From the NCBI RefSeq assembly GCF_030553075.1, contig NZ_CP130701.1, forward strand, positions 1,922,001 to 1,986,000: a stretch of 64,000 bases of DNA. The letters are read 5' to 3'. The position numbers were made by a program, and so were the translations under genes. The notes beneath the pieces are model-generated. The model had not been told where the DNA came from. It made no database searches and saw only the letters and a list, made by a program, of their open reading frames with translations. Of the stretch, positions 49,568-63,001 are shown piece by piece. Every line of letters begins with the position of its first letter. Position 1 is the stretch's first letter. This DNA comes from Halomonas sp. I5-271120. Lineage in GTDB: Bacteria; Pseudomonadota; Gammaproteobacteria; Pseudomonadales; Halomonadaceae.

Positions 49568-50266
49568 ATGGGTCAGAAAGTAAATCCGACAGGCATTCGG
49601 CTGGGTATCGTCAAAGACCACACGTCGGTCTGGTACGCCGAGCGCGGTACCTATGCCGACAAGCTGAATAACGATCTCGAAGTGCGTCGCTTCATCGAGG
49701 AGCGTCTGAAGAATGCGTCCGTGAGTCGCATCCACATCGAGCGCCCGGCCAACAATGCTCGTATCACCATTCACACTGCCCGTCCGGGCATCGTGATTGG
49801 CAAGAAGGGTGAGGACGTCGACCGTCTGCGTCGCGAAGTCACCCAAATGATGGGCGTGCCAGTTCACGTCAACATCGAAGAAGTACGCAAGCCGGAACTC
49901 GATGCCAAGCTCGTTGCCCAGAACGTCTGTGGCCAGCTCGAGCGTCGTGTCATGTTCCGTCGTGCCATGAAGCGCGCCGTACAGAACGCCATGCGCCTGG
50001 GCGCTGGCGGCATCAAGATCCAGCTCTCTGGTCGTCTTGGTGGTGCGGAAATCGCACGTACCGAATGGTACCGCGAAGGCCGTGTGCCGCTTCATACGCT
50101 GCGTGCCGACATCGATTACGCCACCTACGAAGCTCACACCACCTACGGCGTCATCGGCGTCAAGGTCTGGGTCTTCAAGGGTGAAATCCTCGGGGGCATC
50201 GAAGAGGTCCGCGCCAAGGCTAAGCAGCCTCAGAGTGCGCCCTCCAAGAAGAAAGGTTCCAGGTAA
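49568..50266 (+). CDS. rpsC: 30S ribosomal protein S3
   Basis: Forms part of the mRNA entry channel and helicase activity of the 30S subunit. 232 aa. The KH domain contains [23 protein letters not shown]. The C-terminal domain has [43 protein letters not shown]. 15 bp before rplP. Confidence 0.97.
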   Translation: MGQKVNPTGIRLGIVKDHTSVWYAERGTYADKLNNDLEVRRFIEERLKNASVSRIHIERPANNARITIHTARPGIVIGKKGEDVDRLRREVTQMMGVPVHVNIEEVRKPELDAKLVAQNVCGQLERRVMFRRAMKRAVQNAMRLGAGGIKIQLSGRLGGAEIARTEWYREGRVPLHTLRADIDYATYEAHTTYGVIGVKVWVFKGEILGGIEEVRAKAKQPQSAPSKKKGSR

Positions 50267-50281
50267 GGGGAGAGCGGATCG

Positions 50282-50695
50282 ATGTTACAACCTAAGCGTT
50301 TGAAGTTCCGCAAAGTGCAGAAGGGTCGCAACCGCGGCCTTGCACATCGCGGAAGCAAGATTAGTTTCGGCGAATATGGCCTGAAGGCTACCGGTCGTGG
50401 TCGCGTTACCGCGCGCCAGATCGAAGCTGGGCGTCGTGCCATCACTCGTCACGTAAAGCGTGGCGGCAAGATCTGGATCCGGGTTTTCCCGGACAAGCCG
50501 ATCTCCAAGAAGCCCCTTGAAGTCCGTATGGGTAAGGGCAAGGGCTCTGTCGAGTACTGGGTCGCACAGATCCAGCCCGGCCGCGTCCTCTACGAGATTG
50601 AAGGCGTTTCTGAAGAGCTGGCTCGTGAGGCCTTCGGCCTGGCCGCTCAGAAGTTTCCGGTCTCCACCACCTTTGTGAAACGGACGGTGATGTGA
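50282..50695 (+). CDS. rplP: 50S ribosomal protein L16
   Basis: Late-assembly large-subunit protein that contacts A-site tRNA. 137 aa. It begins [34 protein letters not shown] and carries the conserved Arg region [30 protein letters not shown] (hydroxylated by YcfD in E. coli). Its stop shares one base with the rpmC start. Confidence 0.97.
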   Translation: MLQPKRLKFRKVQKGRNRGLAHRGSKISFGEYGLKATGRGRVTARQIEAGRRAITRHVKRGGKIWIRVFPDKPISKKPLEVRMGKGKGSVEYWVAQIQPGRVLYEIEGVSEELAREAFGLAAQKFPVSTTFVKRTVM

Positions 50696-50886
50696 TGAAA
50701 GCCCAGGAAATTCGTGAAAAGTCAGTAGAAGACCTGCAGGCGCAGCTCTTCGAACTCCTCCGCGAGCAGTTCAACCTGCGCATGCAGAAGGCCACTGGCC
50801 AGCTGAGCCAGACCCATCTGCTCAAGCAGGTTCGTCGGGATATCGCCCGCGTGAAGACTGTGCTCAACGAGAAGGCAGGTGACTGA
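50695..50886 (+). CDS. rpmC: 50S ribosomal protein L29
   Basis: Tunnel-exit protein next to L23, a coiled-coil hairpin of 63 aa. [60 protein letters not shown] is close to E. coli. The ATG at 50695 is preferred over a GTG one codon earlier because it gives the standard start. It overlaps rplP by one base. Confidence 0.96.
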   Translation: MKAQEIREKSVEDLQAQLFELLREQFNLRMQKATGQLSQTHLLKQVRRDIARVKTVLNEKAGD

Positions 50887-50887
50887 G

Positions 50888-51148
50888 ATGTCCGAAGAAA
50901 AGAAAGTCCGGACGCTCACCGGCAAAGTGGTGAGTGACAAGATGGACAAATCTATCGTCGTGATGATCGAGCGCCGCGAGCGCCATCCGATCTACGGCAA
51001 ATACGTGAAGCGCTCCACCAAGCTGCACGCCCATGACGCGCAGAACCAGGCGAAGGCCGGTGACACGGTTTCCATCGAGGAATGCCGTCCCCTGTCTAAA
51101 AAGAAAGCCTGGACGCTGGTCGAAGTGGTCGAGCAGGCCAAGGGTTAA
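50888..51148 (+). CDS. rpsQ: 30S ribosomal protein S17
   Basis: Primary 16S-binding OB-fold protein, 86 aa, last gene of the S10 operon. [43 protein letters not shown] is the conserved core. The ATG at 50888 has AGGTGA five bases upstream and begins 1 bp after the rpmC stop. A GTG start at 50879 would overlap rpmC. Confidence 0.95.
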   Translation: MSEEKKVRTLTGKVVSDKMDKSIVVMIERRERHPIYGKYVKRSTKLHAHDAQNQAKAGDTVSIEECRPLSKKKAWTLVEVVEQAKG

Positions 51149-51197
51149 CGCCCCGCGCTCGAAACCAGTGCAGTCAGATTAGGTTTGGAGAAAACCG

Positions 51198-51569
51198 ATG
51201 ATTCAGACGCAGTCAATGCTGGATGTCGCCGACAACAGCGGGGCGCGCCGGGTGCAGTGCATCAAGGTGCTGGGCGGTTCTCACCGTCGCTATGCTCGCG
51301 TAGGCGATATCATCAAAGTAACAGTCAAAGAAGCCATTCCGCGTGGCAAGGTCAAGAAAGGCCAGGTCATGAAGGCGGTCGTGGTTCGCACTCGTAGTGG
51401 CGTCCGTCGTAACGACGGTTCGCTGATCCGCTTCGATGGAAATGCGGCGGTTCTGTTGAACAACACCAACGAGCAGCCGATCGGCACCCGTATTTTTGGT
51501 CCGGTCACTCGTGAACTTCGTACCGAAAAGTTCATGAAGATCATTTCCTTGGCGCCTGAAGTGCTGTAA
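51198..51569 (+). CDS. rplN: 50S ribosomal protein L14
   Basis: First gene of the spc operon. Large-subunit interface protein that forms bridge B8 and is the docking site of the silencing factor RsfS. 123 aa, starting [27 protein letters not shown]. 49 bp after rpsQ, with TTTGGAG upstream. I see no separate strong promoter in the gap. Confidence 0.97.
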   Translation: MIQTQSMLDVADNSGARRVQCIKVLGGSHRRYARVGDIIKVTVKEAIPRGKVKKGQVMKAVVVRTRSGVRRNDGSLIRFDGNAAVLLNNTNEQPIGTRIFGPVTRELRTEKFMKIISLAPEVL

Positions 51570-51583
51570 GGAGCGAGGCGGAT

Positions 51584-51901
51584 ATGCAAAAAATCAAACG
51601 TGACGATGAAGTGATCGTCATTGCCGGCAAGGATAAGGGCAAGCGTGGCACCATCAAGCGCGTCCTCCAGGACGACCGCTACGTGGTGGCAGGTGTGAAC
51701 ATGATCAAGCGTCACACCAAGCCCAATCCCATGGCAGGCAATCAAGGCGGTATCGTCGAGCGCGAAGCTCCGATTCACGCGTCCAACGTGGCCATCTTCA
51801 ATCAGGAGACCGGCAAAGCGGATCGAGTCGGCTTCCAGGTGAAAGAAGACGGTACCAAGGTACGTATCTACAAGTCGACGCAAACGCAGATCGACGCCTA
51901 A
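51584..51901 (+). CDS. rplX: 50S ribosomal protein L24
   Basis: Assembly initiator at the 5' end of 23S rRNA, also near the tunnel exit. 105 aa. The KOW motif reads [39 protein letters not shown] precedes the ATG. Confidence 0.96.
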   Translation: MQKIKRDDEVIVIAGKDKGKRGTIKRVLQDDRYVVAGVNMIKRHTKPNPMAGNQGGIVEREAPIHASNVAIFNQETGKADRVGFQVKEDGTKVRIYKSTQTQIDA

Positions 51902-51919
51902 CGTGAGTCGGGTAGCAAA

Positions 51920-52459
51920 ATGGCGAACTTGAAAGAACGTTATCAAAACGAGGTGGCAGCTCAACTCAAAGAGCAGTTTAGCTACGCCAACGTGATGCAG
52001 GTGCCCAGGATCACTAAAGTGACTCTGAACATGGGCATTGGCGAAGCGACCAGCGACAAGAAGCTGATCGACAATGCCGTCGGCGACCTGGAGAAGCTTT
52101 CCGGTCAAAAGCCGATGGTAACCAAGGCACGCAAGTCCATCGCGGGCTTCAAAGTGCGTGAAGGTTGGCCGATCGGGATCAAAGTCACACTGCGCGCCGA
52201 GCGCATGTGGGACTTCCTGGATCGCCTGGTGAACATCGCGATCCCCCGCGTTCGTGACTTCCGTGGTCTCAACCCGAAGTCCTTCGACGGCCGTGGCAAC
52301 TATTCGATGGGGGTGCGTGAGCAGATCATCTTCCCGGAGATCGAATATGATAAGATCGACCGGATCCGTGGTCTGGATGTCACTATCACCACGACTGCCA
52401 ACACCGATGAAGAAGGCCGTGCGCTGCTGCGTGCGCTGAACTTCCCGTTCAAGAAATAA
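51920..52459 (+). CDS. rplE: 50S ribosomal protein L5
   Basis: Binds 5S rRNA and contacts the P-site tRNA and S13 (bridge B1b). 179 aa. [24 protein letters not shown] and [40 protein letters not shown] are conserved. 10 bp before rpsN. Confidence 0.97.
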   Translation: MANLKERYQNEVAAQLKEQFSYANVMQVPRITKVTLNMGIGEATSDKKLIDNAVGDLEKLSGQKPMVTKARKSIAGFKVREGWPIGIKVTLRAERMWDFLDRLVNIAIPRVRDFRGLNPKSFDGRGNYSMGVREQIIFPEIEYDKIDRIRGLDVTITTTANTDEEGRALLRALNFPFKK

Positions 52460-52469
52460 GGGTGGGATC

Positions 52470-52775
52470 ATGGCAAAGAAAAGCATGGTAGGGCGCGAGC
52501 ATAAGCGTGCGAAGCTGGTAACTAAGTACGCTGCCAAGCGCGCAGAGCTCAAGGCCCTCATCAGTGACGTGAACGCTTCTGACGAAGAGCGCTTCGACGC
52601 GCAGCTCAAGCTGCAGCAGTTGCCGCGCGACTCCAGCCCGGTGCGTAAGCGTAACCGCTGCCGCATCACTGGTCGTCCGCACGGCTACTACAACAAGTTT
52701 GGCTTGGGCCGTAACAAGCTGCGTGAAGCCGCCATGCGTGGCGATGTCCCTGGGCTGAAGAAGTCCAGCTGGTAA
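52470..52775 (+). CDS. rpsN: 30S ribosomal protein S14 (zinc-free type)
   Basis: Head protein near S3, S10 and S19. 101 aa, with a single cysteine, so this is the long zinc-independent (C-minus) form. The C-terminus reads [41 protein letters not shown]. The zinc-ribbon form is kept for L36 in the same operon. Confidence 0.97.
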   Translation: MAKKSMVGREHKRAKLVTKYAAKRAELKALISDVNASDEERFDAQLKLQQLPRDSSPVRKRNRCRITGRPHGYYNKFGLGRNKLREAAMRGDVPGLKKSSW

Positions 52776-52806
52776 CGCCACGTAGAATTATCAGGAGCGC
52801 AACGTA

Positions 52807-53199
52807 ATGAGCATGCAAGATACGCTGGCGGATATGTTCACTCGTATCCGTAATGCGCAGATGGCCACCAAGGAGACGGTCTCCATGCCGTCTTCGAAGC
52901 TGAAGGTCGAGGTGGCCCGCGTACTGAAAGAAGAAGGCTTTATCAACGACTACAGCGTCGCTGAAGGCACCAAGCCTGAACTGGCCGTTACTCTCAAGTA
53001 CTTCGAGGGCAAGGCCGTCATCGAGCACATCCAGCGGGTGTCAAAACCGTCGCTGCGCTCGTACAAGGGCAAGGCCGAGCTGCCGAAGGTTGCCGACGGC
53101 CTGGGCATCGCGATCGTTTCCACCTCGAATGGCGTGATGACCGATCGTGCGGCCCGTCATGCTGGTGTTGGTGGTGAAGTCCTCTGCACCGTATTCTAG
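52807..53199 (+). CDS. rpsH: 30S ribosomal protein S8
   Basis: Binds the 16S central domain (helix 21) and in E. coli represses the spc operon at rplE. 130 aa. It begins [40 protein letters not shown] and ends [31 protein letters not shown], as usual (here IVSTSNGVM). 31 bp after rpsN. Confidence 0.97.
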   Translation: MSMQDTLADMFTRIRNAQMATKETVSMPSSKLKVEVARVLKEEGFINDYSVAEGTKPELAVTLKYFEGKAVIEHIQRVSKPSLRSYKGKAELPKVADGLGIAIVSTSNGVMTDRAARHAGVGGEVLCTVF

Positions 53200-53208
53200 G
53201 AGTTTGGA

Positions 53209-53739
53209 ATGTCCCGCGTAGCCAAATATCCGGTTAAATTGCCGAGCGGCGTCGAGGTCAAACTCGACGGCAATCAACTGACCGTCAAGGGCGGTCAGGG
53301 CGAACTCGCGATGACCGTTCACGACCAAGTCGTGATCGGCCAGGAAGAAGGTCAACTGACCTTCGCTCCGACCGAGTCAGCCAAAAGCTGGGCGATGGCT
53401 GGAACCACCCGTGCACTGGTCCAGAACATGGTTTCCGGTGTCACAGAGGGCTTCACCAAGTCCCTCGAGATCAATGGCGTCGGCTATCGTGCCCAGGCAA
53501 GTGGCAAGACGCTCAACCTGACACTGGGCTTCTCACACCCGGTCGAATACACGCTGCCGGAAGGTGTTGTGGCGGAAACGCCCAAGAACACCACTATCGT
53601 GCTGAAAAGCGCCGATAAGCAGCGTCTCGGCCAGGTCGCCGCGGAAATCCGCGCCTTCCGTCCGCCTGAGCCCTACAAGGGCAAGGGTATCCGGTACGGC
53701 GACGAGCAGATCCGTCGTAAAGAAGCCAAGAAGAAGTAA
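53209..53739 (+). CDS. rplF: 50S ribosomal protein L6
   Basis: Large-subunit protein below the L7/L12 stalk, near the sarcin-ricin loop. 176 aa, with two similar alpha/beta domains. The C-terminal signature [24 protein letters not shown] is present. AGGAGTTTGGA precedes the ATG. Confidence 0.97.
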   Translation: MSRVAKYPVKLPSGVEVKLDGNQLTVKGGQGELAMTVHDQVVIGQEEGQLTFAPTESAKSWAMAGTTRALVQNMVSGVTEGFTKSLEINGVGYRAQASGKTLNLTLGFSHPVEYTLPEGVVAETPKNTTIVLKSADKQRLGQVAAEIRAFRPPEPYKGKGIRYGDEQIRRKEAKKK

Positions 53740-53748
53740 GGCAGGGTT

Positions 53749-54099
53749 ATGAACGCGAAGAAAGAATCTCGTCTCCGTCGTGCCCGCCGCGCTCGCGCCA
53801 AGATCCGCGAGCTGGGCGTGTATCGCCTGAGCGTCAACCGTACCCCACGCCACATCTACGCGCAGATCATCTCGCCGGATGGTGGCAAGGTCCTGGCCAG
53901 TGCTTCCACACTGGACAAGGCGCTTCGTGAGGGTGCGACCGGTAACTCAGACGCCGCCGCCAAGGTGGGCGCGCTGATTGCTGAACGCGCTAAGGAAGCA
54001 GGCATCACTCAGGTTGCCTTCGATCGTGCCGGTTTCCGGTACCACGGTCGAGTCAAGGCCCTGGCCGACGCCGCTCGTGAAGGCGGCCTGGAATTCTAA
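53749..54099 (+). CDS. rplR: 50S ribosomal protein L18
   Basis: Binds 5S rRNA and attaches it to 23S rRNA. 116 aa. The Arg-rich N-terminus [36 protein letters not shown] and C-terminal [28 protein letters not shown] are conserved. 9 bp after rplF. Confidence 0.97.
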   Translation: MNAKKESRLRRARRARAKIRELGVYRLSVNRTPRHIYAQIISPDGGKVLASASTLDKALREGATGNSDAAAKVGALIAERAKEAGITQVAFDRAGFRYHGRVKALADAAREGGLEF

Positions 54100-54110
54100 A
54101 GGGTTTTACG

Positions 54111-54611
54111 ATGGCGAAGAACGAACAGAACAGCGGCGATCTGCAAGAGAAGTTGGTGCAGGTCAACCGTGTCGCCAAGGTAGTCAAGGGTGGCCGTATC
54201 TTCGGTTTCACCGCTCTGACTGTCGTCGGCGATGGTAGTGGTCGTGTCGGTTTTGGCCGCGGCAAGGCACGTGAAGTGCCGGTCGCGATCCAGAAGGCCA
54301 TGGACCAGGCGCGTCGCAACATGATCAAGGTGAGCCTCAGCGGTCACACGCTGCAGTACCCGGTCAAGGCCCGTCACGGTGCCTCCAAGGTGTACATGCA
54401 GCCGGCCTCTGAAGGTACCGGGATTATCGCTGGCGGCGCTATGCGCTCCGTGCTCGAACTGGCTGGCGTCCATGACGTCCTGGCCAAGTGCTACGGTTCC
54501 ACCAATCCGGTGAACGTGGTGCGTGCGACCATTAACGGTCTCGCCGCCATGCAGTCTCCGGAAGACATCGCCGCTAAGCGTGGCCTGTCTGTCGAAGCGA
54601 TCACGGGGTAA
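54111..54611 (+). CDS. rpsE: 30S ribosomal protein S5
   Basis: mRNA-entry protein that affects translational fidelity. 166 aa. The double-stranded RNA-binding domain reads [53 protein letters not shown]. The loop residues where spectinomycin resistance changes arise look wild type. 6 bp before rpmD. Confidence 0.97.
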   Translation: MAKNEQNSGDLQEKLVQVNRVAKVVKGGRIFGFTALTVVGDGSGRVGFGRGKAREVPVAIQKAMDQARRNMIKVSLSGHTLQYPVKARHGASKVYMQPASEGTGIIAGGAMRSVLELAGVHDVLAKCYGSTNPVNVVRATINGLAAMQSPEDIAAKRGLSVEAITG

Positions 54612-54617
54612 GGCACC

Positions 54618-54800
54618 ATGGCAGCAACGATCAAGGTTACCCAGATCCGCAGCACCATCGGCGTGTTGGGCAAGCACAAGGCCACCATCAATGGTCTTGG
54701 CCTGCGCCGCATCGGTCATACGGTCGAGCTGGAAGACACCCCTGCCGTGCGCGGCATGATCCACAAGGTGAATTACCTTGTGCGTGTAGAGGGAGAGTAA
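54618..54800 (+). CDS. rpmD: 50S ribosomal protein L30
   Basis: Small two-domain large-subunit protein, 60 aa. [53 protein letters not shown] matches the short bacterial form. It is 3 bp before rplO. Confidence 0.96.
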   Translation: MAATIKVTQIRSTIGVLGKHKATINGLGLRRIGHTVELEDTPAVRGMIHKVNYLVRVEGE

Positions 54801-54803
54801 TCC

Positions 54804-55238
54804 ATGAAACTCAATAGCCTGAGCCCGGCACCGGGTTCCAAGCACGCTGAAAAGCGTGTCGGTCGTGGCATCGGCTCCGGTCTGGGCAAGACCGGTGGCC
54901 GCGGTCATAAGGGCCAGAAGTCACGCACCGGCGGCTCCGTGAAGCCCGGCTTCGAAGGCGGTCAGATGCCGCTGCAGCGTCGTCTGCCGAAGTTTGGTTT
55001 CACCTCAGCGAAATCTCTGGTCAGCGAAGAAGTTCGCCTGGCCGAGCTTGCCAAGGTAGACGGCGACGTCGTCGACCTGGACGCGCTGAAGAAAGCCAAC
55101 GTGCTCAAGGACGCCACGCGCTACGCGAAGGTGCTCCTCTCTGGCGAACTGAACAAAGCGGTTACCGTCCGCGGTCTCAAGGTCACCAAGGGTGCCCGGG
55201 CCGCGATCGAAGCCGCTGGCGGCAAGGTAGAGGACTAA
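54804..55238 (+). CDS. rplO: 50S ribosomal protein L15
   Basis: Late-assembly large-subunit protein with a long Gly/Arg-rich N-terminal extension that threads into 23S r[53 protein letters not shown]. 144 aa. Its stop codon is followed directly by the secY ATG. Confidence 0.97.
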   Translation: MKLNSLSPAPGSKHAEKRVGRGIGSGLGKTGGRGHKGQKSRTGGSVKPGFEGGQMPLQRRLPKFGFTSAKSLVSEEVRLAELAKVDGDVVDLDALKKANVLKDATRYAKVLLSGELNKAVTVRGLKVTKGARAAIEAAGGKVED

Positions 55239-56567
55239 ATGGCTAAGTCAGGAAACATGCCGGCGATGGGCAGCGGTCTGAGTGAACTCTGGGCGCGTTT
55301 GCGCTTTGTGCTCCTCGCCATTGTGGTGTACCGAATCGGTGCTCACATTCCCGTGCCCGGTATCAATCCTGACCAGCTTGCTGCCTTGTTCAGGGAGCAG
55401 CAGGGCACCATCCTTGGCATGTTCAACATGTTCTCGGGTGGTGCGCTGGAGCGCATGAGTATCTTCGCCTTGGGCATCATGCCCTATATCTCGGCGTCGA
55501 TTATCATGCAGCTCCTGTCGGCGGTCTCGCCTCAACTGGAACAGTTGAAGAAGGAAGGCGAGGCCGGCCGCCGCAAGATCAGCCAATATACCCGCTACGG
55601 TACGGTGATCCTGGCACTGGTTCAGGCTGTCGGCATGTCCGTCGGCCTGGCCGGGCAAGGGATTGCCTACACCGCTGACTTCAGCTTCTATTTCACCGCC
55701 GTGGTTACCTTCGTGGCCGGGGCAGTGTTCATGATGTGGCTGGGTGAGCAGATCACCGAGAAGGGCATCGGCAACGGCATCTCGCTGCTGATCTTCTCGG
55801 GGATCGTCGCGGGTCTGCCGGGCGCGGTGGGTCAGTCTTTCGAGCTGGCTCGCAACGACGGTGCCTGGAACGTGCTGCCCTTGCTGGCACTGACGATCCT
55901 CGGCATCGCCACGGTGGCTTTCGTGGTGTTCATTGAGCGCGGTCAACGCCGCATTACGGTGAACTATCCGCGCCGCCAGGTGGGCAACAAGATGTATGCG
56001 GGCCAGAGCAGCTACTTGCCGCTCAAGGTCAACATGGCAGGGGTCATCCCGGCGATCTTTGCGTCCAGCATTCTGCTGTTCCCGGCATCGCTTGGACAGT
56101 GGGTAGGCTCCGGTGAGGGGCTGGACTGGTTGCAACAGGCGTCCTTGGCTCTCGGGCCGGGTCAACCGCTGTACATCTTGCTTTTCGCGCTCGCGGTGGT
56201 ATTCTTCTGCTTCTTTTACACAGCGCTGGTCTTCAACCCCAAGGATGTCGCTGACAACCTCAAGAAGTCAGGGGCCTTCCTGCCGGGCATTCGTCCTGGT
56301 GAGCAGACCGCTCGCTATGTCGACAAGGTCATGACGCGTCTGACTTTGTTTGGTGCCCTGTACATCACCGCCGTATCCTTGATGCCCCAATTCCTGATCG
56401 TGGCCTGGAACGTCCCCTTCTTCTTTGGCGGGACGTCATTGCTGATCGTGGTGGTTGTCATCATGGATTTCATGTCGCAGGTACAGTCGCACTTGATGTC
56501 GAGCCAGTACGACTCGGTGATGAAGAAGTCCAACCTGAAAGGCTACGGTAGCGGCGGCATGCGCTAA
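55239..56567 (+). CDS. secY: Preprotein translocase subunit SecY
   Basis: Central pore of the Sec translocon in the inner membrane. 442 aa with 10 membrane helices. It begins with a short polar tail, then [31 protein letters not shown]. The plug region [32 protein letters not shown] is conserved, as is the cytoplasmic loop [32 protein letters not shown]. The start is at the base after the rplO stop, so translation is coupled. rpmJ follows after 28 bp. Confidence 0.97.
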   Translation: MAKSGNMPAMGSGLSELWARLRFVLLAIVVYRIGAHIPVPGINPDQLAALFREQQGTILGMFNMFSGGALERMSIFALGIMPYISASIIMQLLSAVSPQLEQLKKEGEAGRRKISQYTRYGTVILALVQAVGMSVGLAGQGIAYTADFSFYFTAVVTFVAGAVFMMWLGEQITEKGIGNGISLLIFSGIVAGLPGAVGQSFELARNDGAWNVLPLLALTILGIATVAFVVFIERGQRRITVNYPRRQVGNKMYAGQSSYLPLKVNMAGVIPAIFASSILLFPASLGQWVGSGEGLDWLQQASLALGPGQPLYILLFALAVVFFCFFYTALVFNPKDVADNLKKSGAFLPGIRPGEQTARYVDKVMTRLTLFGALYITAVSLMPQFLIVAWNVPFFFGGTSLLIVVVVIMDFMSQVQSHLMSSQYDSVMKKSNLKGYGSGGMR

Positions 56568-56595
56568 GCGTGTCGCACGCGATTTGGAGAGAACG

Positions 56596-56709
56596 ATGAA
56601 AGTTCGAGCTTCCGTGAAGAAGATGTGCCGTAACTGCAAGATTATCCGTCGCAATGGCGCTGTCCGCGTCATCTGCACGGAGCCTCGGCACAAGCAGCGC
56701 CAGGGTTAA
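56596..56709 (+). CDS. rpmJ: 50S ribosomal protein L36 (zinc-binding type)
   Basis: Smallest large-subunit protein, 37 aa, a zinc ribbon. [20 protein letters not shown] contains Cys11 and Cys14, and later Cys27 and His32 complete the metal site, so this is the zinc-containing (C-plus) form. TTTGGAGAGA lies upstream of the ATG. Last gene of the spc operon. Confidence 0.95.
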   Translation: MKVRASVKKMCRNCKIIRRNGAVRVICTEPRHKQRQG

Positions 56710-56743
56710 ACCTGGCGGCTGTACTCAACCGGGTGCCGGCATG

Positions 56744-56770
56744 CCCCTTGCCCTTCGCTGGGTAAAGGGG
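56744..56770 (+). other. Stem-loop between rpmJ and rpsM
   Basis: CCCCTT-G-CCC pairs with GGG-TA-AAGGGG around a TTCGCT loop. It lies in the 124-bp gap before the alpha operon, where E. coli has the S4-binding pseudoknot at rpsM. No T-run is present. Confidence 0.45.
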
Positions 56771-56833
56771 TATGCTGTTGCGCCTTTTGTAGATGATTAA
56801 ACGAGCAAGCCGCTCAAATTTCGGAGTAAGCTG

Positions 56834-57190
56834 ATGGCCCGTATTGCAGGCGTCAATATCCCGGACAACAAGCATGCGGCGATCTCGCTGACCTATATCT
56901 TCGGGATCGGCCGTACTCGCGCAGTGGATATCTGTGCAGCTGCCGGTATCGCGCCGACCGCCAAGGTCCAGGAACTGTCTTCTGATGAAGTCGACAGCCT
57001 GCGTACCGAGGTCGGCAAGTACACCGTAGAAGGCGACCTTCGCCGTGATACGACGCTTAACATCAAGCGTCTCATGGATCTGGGTTGCTATCGTGGTCTG
57101 CGTCATCGTCGTGGTCTTCCGCTGCGTGGTCAGCGTACCAAGACCAATGCGCGTACCCGTAAGGGCCCGCGTAAGCCGATTCGCAAATAA
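56834..57190 (+). CDS. rpsM: 30S ribosomal protein S13
   Basis: Head protein that contacts P-site tRNA with its basic tail and forms bridges B1a/B1b to L5. 118 aa. [30 protein letters not shown] begins the protein, and [31 protein letters not shown] is the basic C-terminus. First gene of the alpha operon. Confidence 0.97.
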   Translation: MARIAGVNIPDNKHAAISLTYIFGIGRTRAVDICAAAGIAPTAKVQELSSDEVDSLRTEVGKYTVEGDLRRDTTLNIKRLMDLGCYRGLRHRRGLPLRGQRTKTNARTRKGPRKPIRK

Positions 57191-57229
57191 CACGCATGTT
57201 CTGGCGTTAAGACAGGAAGAAACATCAAC

Positions 57230-57616
57230 ATGGCTAACCCGCGTAGTAATCGCAAAAAGGTTAAAAAGCAGGTGGTGGATGCCGTTGCGCATATCCACGC
57301 CTCTTTTAACAACACTATCGTGACGATCACAGACCGCCAGGGCAACGCTCTGTCATGGGCGACAGCCGGTGGTTCGGGTTTTCGTGGTTCTCGTAAGAGC
57401 ACCCCGTTCGCTGCTCAAGTGGCAAGTGAACGTGCAGCGACTGCTGCAGCCGAGTATGGTGTGAAAAACGTCGACGTGCTGGTCAAAGGTCCTGGACCTG
57501 GTCGTGAGTCCGCCGTGCGTGCTCTCAATGCCGCCGGTTTCCGCGTGCAAAGCATCACCGACGCGACGCCCGTTCCCCACAACGGCTGCCGTCCGCCGAA
57601 GAAACGCCGCGTTTAA
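57230..57616 (+). CDS. rpsK: 30S ribosomal protein S11
   Basis: Platform protein near the mRNA exit and the E site. 128 aa. It has [28 protein letters not shown] sequence (here [14 protein letters not shown]) and the C-terminal [17 protein letters not shown] precedes the ATG; 39 bp after rpsM. Confidence 0.97.
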   Translation: MANPRSNRKKVKKQVVDAVAHIHASFNNTIVTITDRQGNALSWATAGGSGFRGSRKSTPFAAQVASERAATAAAEYGVKNVDVLVKGPGPGRESAVRALNAAGFRVQSITDATPVPHNGCRPPKKRRV

Positions 57617-57628
57617 GGAGACAGACTC

Positions 57629-58249
57629 ATGGCTCGTTATATTGGACCGAAGTGTAAACTGTCTCGTCGTGAAGGCACCGACCTCTTTCTGAAGAGTGGT
57701 GTGACTCCCTTCGAGAAGAAGTGTAAATCCGAGCAGATTCCGGGTGTACACGGCCAGCGCCGTCAGCGTCTTTCCGACTACGGCTTGCAGCTTCGTGAGA
57801 AGCAGAAAGTACGTCGCATGTATGGCGTACTCGAGAAGCAGTTCCGCAACTACTACAAGGAAGCGGCCCGTGTTAAGGGCGCGACCGGCGAAGTGTTGCT
57901 GCAGCTTCTCGAAACCCGACTGGACAACGTCGTCTACCGCATGGGCTTCGGCTCGACTCGCTCTGAAGCGCGTCAGCTGGTCAGTCACAAGGCCCTCACA
58001 GTGAACGGCCGCACCGTCAACGTGGCGTCCTACAAGGTCAAGCCGGGTGACGTGGTCAGCATTCGCGAGAAGGCCAAGAACCAGGCGCGCATCCAGAATG
58101 CGCTGTCCATCGCCGCTAACCGTGGTGATGTGGCCTGGGTCGACGTCGACTCCAAGAAGATGGAAGGCACTTTCAAGGCTCTGCCTGAACGCGGCGACCT
58201 GTCTGCCGACATCAACGAAAACCTGATCGTCGAGCTGTACTCGAAGTAA
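57629..58249 (+). CDS. rpsD: 30S ribosomal protein S4
   Basis: Nucleates 16S 5'-domain assembly, helps form the mRNA helicase, and in E. coli represses the alpha operon. 206 aa. [24 protein letters not shown] opens the protein; the S4 RNA-binding domain is [42 protein letters not shown]. 12 bp after rpsK. Confidence 0.97.
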   Translation: MARYIGPKCKLSRREGTDLFLKSGVTPFEKKCKSEQIPGVHGQRRQRLSDYGLQLREKQKVRRMYGVLEKQFRNYYKEAARVKGATGEVLLQLLETRLDNVVYRMGFGSTRSEARQLVSHKALTVNGRTVNVASYKVKPGDVVSIREKAKNQARIQNALSIAANRGDVAWVDVDSKKMEGTFKALPERGDLSADINENLIVELYSK

Positions 58250-58263
58250 TCCGCTTAGCGGCG

Positions 58264-58285
58264 CCGGGCCACCTAGGTGGCCCGG
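58264..58285 (+). other. Perfect palindrome between rpsD and rpoA
   Basis: A 22-bp perfect palindrome, left half CCGGGCCACCT, centred on CCTAGG, 15 bp after rpsD and 42 bp before rpoA. No T-run. It could be a partial terminator that sets the ratio of r-proteins to RpoA. Confidence 0.6.
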
Positions 58286-58327
58286 TCGAGTACCGAGTAT
58301 CCGTTTGGCAGCCTGAAAGGTGTTCAT

Positions 58328-59326
58328 ATGCAGCGTTCAGTGACAGAGTTTCTCCGTCCTCGCGATATCAAGGTCGAAGAGATCAGCGCGCACCACGCGA
58401 AGATCGTGCTCGAGCCGTTCGAGCGCGGTTTCGGTCACACCCTGGGGAATGCTCTGCGTCGTATCCTGTTGTCTTCCATGCCCGGCTGTGCCGTGGTCGA
58501 AGTCGAAATTGCAGGAGTCGATCACGAGTACAGTGCGATCGAAGGGGTCCAGGAAGACGTCATCGAGATGCTCCTGAACCTCAAAGACGTGGCAATCAAA
58601 ATGCATAGCCGCGACGAAGCAATGCTCACGCTGAACAAGCAGGGCCCCTGCGTCGTCACGGCCGGCGATATTGCCGTCGACCATGATGTCGAGATCATTA
58701 ATCCCGACCATGTGATCGCACACGTCAACGAAGGCGCCGAGCTGAAAATGCAGCTCAAGGTGGCTCGCGGTCGTGGCTACGAGCCGGCGGATACCCGCGA
58801 TGGTGCCGAGGACGAGTCCCGCGCCATCGGTCGCCTGCAGCTGGATGCGACCTACAGCCCTGTGCGTCGTGTTTCCTATTCCGTGGATGCCGCGCGTGTC
58901 GAGCAGCGTACTGACCTCGACAAGCTGATCATCGACCTGGAAACCGACGGCACCCTGGATCCGGAAGAGGCGATCCGTCGCAGCGCGACCATCCTGCAAG
59001 AGCAGCTGGCTGCGTTCGTCGACCTGGAAGCCGACAAGGAACAGGAAGTGGTAGAGGAAGAGGATCAGATTGATCCCATCCTGCTGCGCCCCGTAGACGA
59101 TCTCGAGTTGACCGTACGCAGTGCCAACTGCCTCAAGGCCGAGAATATTTACTACATCGGCGATCTGATCCAGCGCACCGAGGTGGAGCTGTTGAAGACC
59201 CCGAATCTCGGCAAGAAGTCCTTGAATGAGATCAAGGATGTGTTGGCTACGCGCGGTCTGTCCCTTGGCATGCGGCTGGAAAACTGGCCGCCGGCAAGCC
59301 TGAAGGACGACAAGGCATCCGCGTGA
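58328..59326 (+). CDS. rpoA: DNA-directed RNA polymerase subunit alpha
   Basis: Dimeric scaffold of RNA polymerase; its C-terminal domain binds UP elements and activators. 332 aa. It starts [20 protein letters not shown] and has [20 protein letters not shown] in the N-terminal domain. An acidic linker ([14 protein letters not shown]) separates it from the C-terminal domain with [41 protein letters not shown] chose the ATG at 58328 by conservation, with AAAGGTG upstream; an ATG 51 bp earlier is not supported. Confidence 0.98.
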   Translation: MQRSVTEFLRPRDIKVEEISAHHAKIVLEPFERGFGHTLGNALRRILLSSMPGCAVVEVEIAGVDHEYSAIEGVQEDVIEMLLNLKDVAIKMHSRDEAMLTLNKQGPCVVTAGDIAVDHDVEIINPDHVIAHVNEGAELKMQLKVARGRGYEPADTRDGAEDESRAIGRLQLDATYSPVRRVSYSVDAARVEQRTDLDKLIIDLETDGTLDPEEAIRRSATILQEQLAAFVDLEADKEQEVVEEEDQIDPILLRPVDDLELTVRSANCLKAENIYYIGDLIQRTEVELLKTPNLGKKSLNEIKDVLATRGLSLGMRLENWPPASLKDDKASA

Positions 59327-59365
59327 GCGTCGCCTCGAGTCCCAGTTTGGTAAGGAATTACAACC

Positions 59366-59749
59366 ATGCGTCATCGTAAGAGTGGTCGCCAATTAAATCG
59401 CAACAGCTCGCACCGTCAGGCCATGTTCAAGAACATGTGCGTGTCTCTGGTCGAGCATGAAGTGATCAAGACAACCCTGCCCAAGGCCAAGGAGCTGCGT
59501 CGTCACGTCGAGCCGCTGATCACCTTGTCCAAGCAGGACAGTGTCGCCAACCGTCGTCTGGCCTTCAGCCGCACCCGCTCCAAAGAAGCGGTCGGCAAGC
59601 TCTTCAGTGAGCTGGGTCCGCGTTACGTCGAGCGTCCGGGCGGTTACGTCCGTATCCTCAAGTGCGGTTTCCGCACCGGCGATAATGCCCCCATGGCCTA
59701 CGTCGAACTGGTCGATCGTCCGGTCGTCGAGGAAGCCGCCGAGGATTGA
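59366..59749 (+). CDS. rplQ: 50S ribosomal protein L17
   Basis: Tunnel-exit large-subunit protein, 127 aa, last gene of the alpha operon. [53 protein letters not shown] is conserved. Followed by a strong terminator. Confidence 0.97.
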   Translation: MRHRKSGRQLNRNSSHRQAMFKNMCVSLVEHEVIKTTLPKAKELRRHVEPLITLSKQDSVANRRLAFSRTRSKEAVGKLFSELGPRYVERPGGYVRILKCGFRTGDNAPMAYVELVDRPVVEEAAED

Positions 59750-59784
59750 TCCTCGTGCTGCCTCGCGTCGGGCATCGGACACAG

Positions 59785-59815
59785 AAAACCGACTCCTCCG
59801 GGGGTCGGTTTTTTT
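59785..59815 (+). terminator. alpha operon terminator
   Basis: AAAACCGAC and GTCGGTTTTTTT form the stem and T-run, 36 bp after the rplQ stop. Confidence 0.92.
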
Positions 59816-59920
59816 ATGCCTGCTGTTTTTTCCTGGTGGGCTCTTCTCGTCTTTGCGGCTTTATCTGACCTTGTCGATGGTGAGCCGTGCTGTGGTGCTG
59901 TGGTGCTGTGTCAGACAACA

Positions 59921-59953
59921 AAAAGCCCCGTCGACACCAGGTCGACGGGGCTT
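59921..59953 (-). terminator. uvrA terminator
   Basis: A 13-bp perfect stem (AAGCCCCGTCGAC with GTCGACGGGGCTT). On the minus strand it is followed by TTTTTG, so it serves uvrA, ending 23 bp after the uvrA stop. Confidence 0.9.
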
Positions 59954-59975
59954 GATCGTGAGGTTTGGGTGCTGC

Positions 59976-62828
<2,853 letters not shown>

Positions 62829-63001
62829 TGCCACCTCGTGCAGCACAAAAGCTCGAGTATACGGGCTTGGCGAGTGCGGCGCCAAAGCCAGGCAGCTTTA
62901 CGCCCCACTGCCTTTCCCTGGGCATGGCCTAGCCGGTAGAATACGGGGTCTACTAAGGCGTGTTTCGCGCCCCTTTCATGCGTTTGGGATTTCTATTCTC
63001 C